DNA of 64,000 bases from JAVBMV01 sp031552145. GTDB taxonomy: Bacteria > Myxococcota > Myxococcia > Myxococcales > UBA5297. The stretch is taken from assembly GCA_031552145.1 (NCBI GenBank), contig JAVBMV010000008.1, positions 124,001 to 188,000 of the forward strand. Reading direction: 5' to 3'. Below the pieces are notes generated by a model. It was given only the letters and a program-made list of their open reading frames with translations, was not told the origin of the DNA and made no database searches. Below, piece after piece: positions 63,901 to 64,000 of this stretch. A program made the translations under genes and the position numbers. Position 1 is the first letter of the stretch; each line of letters starts with the position of its first letter.

Positions 63901-64000
63901 GACCCCCTGCGCCACGGTCAGGCGATCGATCCAGAGATAGTAGGTGCCGGGCGAAAGGCCAATGGCCTTCGCCATGATGGGTGCGTTGGGCAGCTCGCCC
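57916..64000 (-). CDS. Giant PPC-like repeat surface protein (N terminus outside window)
   Basis: At least 2,027 residues; the frame stays open to the window edge without a start or signal peptide, so the true N terminus lies beyond it. The visible part has about 14 complete repeats of 110-150 residues plus one partial. Each begins with a N-x-x-C-x-x-A-x-x-L-like element (NDICASATELF, SDTCARAIEL), contains a VY.[LF]..P-type strand, a [AP].LY.R..C core and ends G.Y.LWVDS...G.F.L.L. This is the PPC (bacterial pre-peptidase C-terminal) style. Paired cysteines recur in each repeat. It is probably an exported adhesin-like or structural protein. It converges on the ATPase gene with 9 bases between stops. 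Confidence 0.85.
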   Translation of the reverse strand, partial: GELPNAPIMAKAIGLSPGTYYLWIDRLTVAQGVQSSSSVFALELQRSSSLHQVENDLCGDATALPSSLPTSVTGSTVEANDDHFAADCLGSPGGQDLFYRFTAQGEHSITATVKRTANSPAFLPSVALIQGCSPEPLAGATCQRGLLSTGEASARLGSTAEGVEYTLVVDSDAFTSGEFSLELSEGPPVTNTTCAMASPLVFDSERLSHSVSGDTRFGPHARAAVSPGCASAGNELVYRLEFTGFPSGITLTARAESTSDHPTRLSLRLLSDCAQESSALACAAASSAQSTAELLVSSLTNGSYWLWVDSASTELSGPFSLTLDAFPTELPSGALCDGAILLGGNSLPAGGYSTAATGTTSISAANWSPSCAATSGREVIYAFRPSEESNITLTVSPTAGSALVPALYVRTACESTLSERACRVGQSSGLDGKTTLELRNLLADQLYYVFVDSSGRNPAAPQVPGPFEGPYSLSLTSTPSNARPANNRCASPEPLEFEGDRAYVSAASTEWALSESEGSCATLLEPHSGGELVYSFTLSTPRKLFARVARRMETPDFRPALYLRPASSCPIPSGQDRLCGEERNGNAMVVASSLDAGHWLLFVDGVGDGVTFPSGLFDLEVLLSEPSTLPNSCADITAPLDLSNPPLLVSGNLHGATDVFRSSRLGAGAGPDLVYWLNLGETSRVTAKLEFASISGPALLYFLSGTCASHTSANEVAWGSAPAGGPLTVTADLYPGDYWLVVDSDAQLNGQFKLELDLLSLSGGNAPGTCQAPIPLAWVDGTATFVSNLSLGAAVPNPICTGATGPVRVFSVTLPPGGDSFLSARATMSGGMTPALWLRKGACDSATTTTCFSVAGKAASFSNRLLAPGEWYLFVGAANGAASADFTLELKLGPNAYPYTANSACAEALPIQLDAQGHASINGDSSTGVNTIKNSSCFTAAQLTQPDLVYRLDTRQMEATNIAATVTFTSKSLLPVLSLRAEQNCAQDDSSDLACSFTTVLPGSNPNELSLVKQNLPPGLYYLRVGSYNGSGAFALDVSVTTTLWTGGTSCQTAPQFELMGQEPLYVQGTTVGGSSHYLQMGGAAQPCSPVDLYTGTESFFRIVPPAAGMVKATISPRNEDTNFFFGPVAYSLTDCTATRSFACTKKTSGNDRDLHLEITLTEASPFILVVDSMPSYNNVNPVGSGAFALKLEWLPFLKLTNKNCDATAQLGDGTTELIGTSVDGSMAGQTSCLTGYSGNDFIWRIEIPAQAERDLYAIAAPLPGSPYRPILALQNTCGSIASELSCTKPLPAGAKNELGYGRLSGGSSGATYYLWLDEASFQSKDRGLFSLKVELTDASEALSNGYCGSAIDISPANGLGRSTYTGMLRGRANASSGSCASMPGREVVHALSLPADQALTVRVTSPTFAPAVYVRRLCASAAPENQFGCAAATKLQDAATLTASYVSSGTYAVIVDSVNAHAAGPYTIEVATSEPLGFPANDICASATELFPDATGRASARGTIDAFNDSGSGRCAHMPGPDAVYKFSFTGTKRVTARLSASSGFTPAVYLQAACGTNAYLGRLDCSAASSTGAMAEATLYELPEGEYFVWVDSLEGAASGEYWLDLIIEDAVFASDTCARAIELPLGDDPTSVRSTISAADDSGSGSCAAMPGPDAVWWFELDAPAHVTATLLPSGFTGALYLRNASCESTAREDEQACASGKSANTAVAIDAFALPAGLYHLWVDATSPLATGTYTLTLSTAPAVDESFCAASAAPLSLSGGPIEVDLTTHSNLMTGTCEELMGPEALFRFTLAGDTKFTVTAAGAGFKPGVYIRKQCAAPDISTQRGCVFAHNGNTASLTYANLAAGTYYLAVDSARGASGMVQLSVSTAGGVVPKPANDTCDSPTALALGQSVTGDTSFAANDLSGLLPACGVTDYLPWAGPDLIYSYTPQGSAPFQVVLEGLSGYWNASLWLSIDQCGDRSRCIGAHDIGHNFYEGPIADKENILEYFTVTSPKAGHTYYIHVESHLGEAGPFKLTVVPMP

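Overview
The window reads as chromosomal DNA of a G+C-rich Gram-negative bacterium of the myxobacterial / former 'deltaproteobacterial' type (Myxococcota, Bradymonadota or relatives). The evidence is the many lipobox-bearing, cysteine-rich lipoproteins, outer-membrane porins, choice-of-anchor-D (ASPM-SPD2-Hydin, ASH) surface lipoproteins, a trypsin-like protease with a MYXO-CTERM-like tail, a very long protein built from PPC-like repeats, and a complete menaquinone operon. There is no rRNA, CRISPR array, prophage or intact transposase. GTG starts and 4-base ATGA/GTGA gene overlaps are frequent. Taxonomy is inferred from protein style only.

Layout. 0-8.6 kb: housekeeping genes on + (rsmD, coaD, a NifU-like scaffold, greA, recG, glyQ, glyS, a small unknown), then a short minus-strand pair (membrane protein and FmdB-like zinc ribbon). 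8.8-9.1 kb: tRNA-Val(UAC) and tRNA-Asp(GUC) with their own promoter and a strong terminator. 9.2-21.1 kb: four tandem paralogous lipoproteins of about 980 residues (ASH domains plus a C-terminal vWA-like domain) downstream of uvrA (21.2-24.1 kb). 24.3-26.4 kb: an OPT-family transporter. 26.5-27.75 kb: a lower-G+C island with an IS630-type transposase remnant, a repeated IS end and one orphan gene. 27.75-30.6 kb: two ferritin-like proteins and a YihY/BrkB membrane protein in one operon. 30.8-35.6 kb: a Cys-rich lipoprotein, divergent from a three-gene set (IPT/TIG lipoprotein, outer-membrane barrel, trypsin-like protease). 35.7-37.05 kb: gdhA.

37.2-46.5 kb is the most unusual part. It is one minus-strand transcription unit: porin, imelysin, a DAHP synthase fused in frame to a di-haem peroxidase-like domain, a chorismatase (FkbO/Hyg5)-like Rid protein, a second porin, two small CXXCH lipoproteins and a second DAHP synthase. 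It combines a known type of iron/haem locus (imelysin plus di-haem oxidoreductase) with enzymes at the start and end of the chorismate route. I propose it as an undescribed chorismate-linked metal/redox system.

46.6-56 kb: a thioesterase (probable MenI) converging on a compact menG-F-D-H-B-A-C-E operon that makes menaquinone from chorismate. 56.1-57.9 kb: a type II secretion / type IV pilus assembly ATPase. 57.9 kb to the window end: a giant PPC-like repeat protein whose N terminus lies outside the window.
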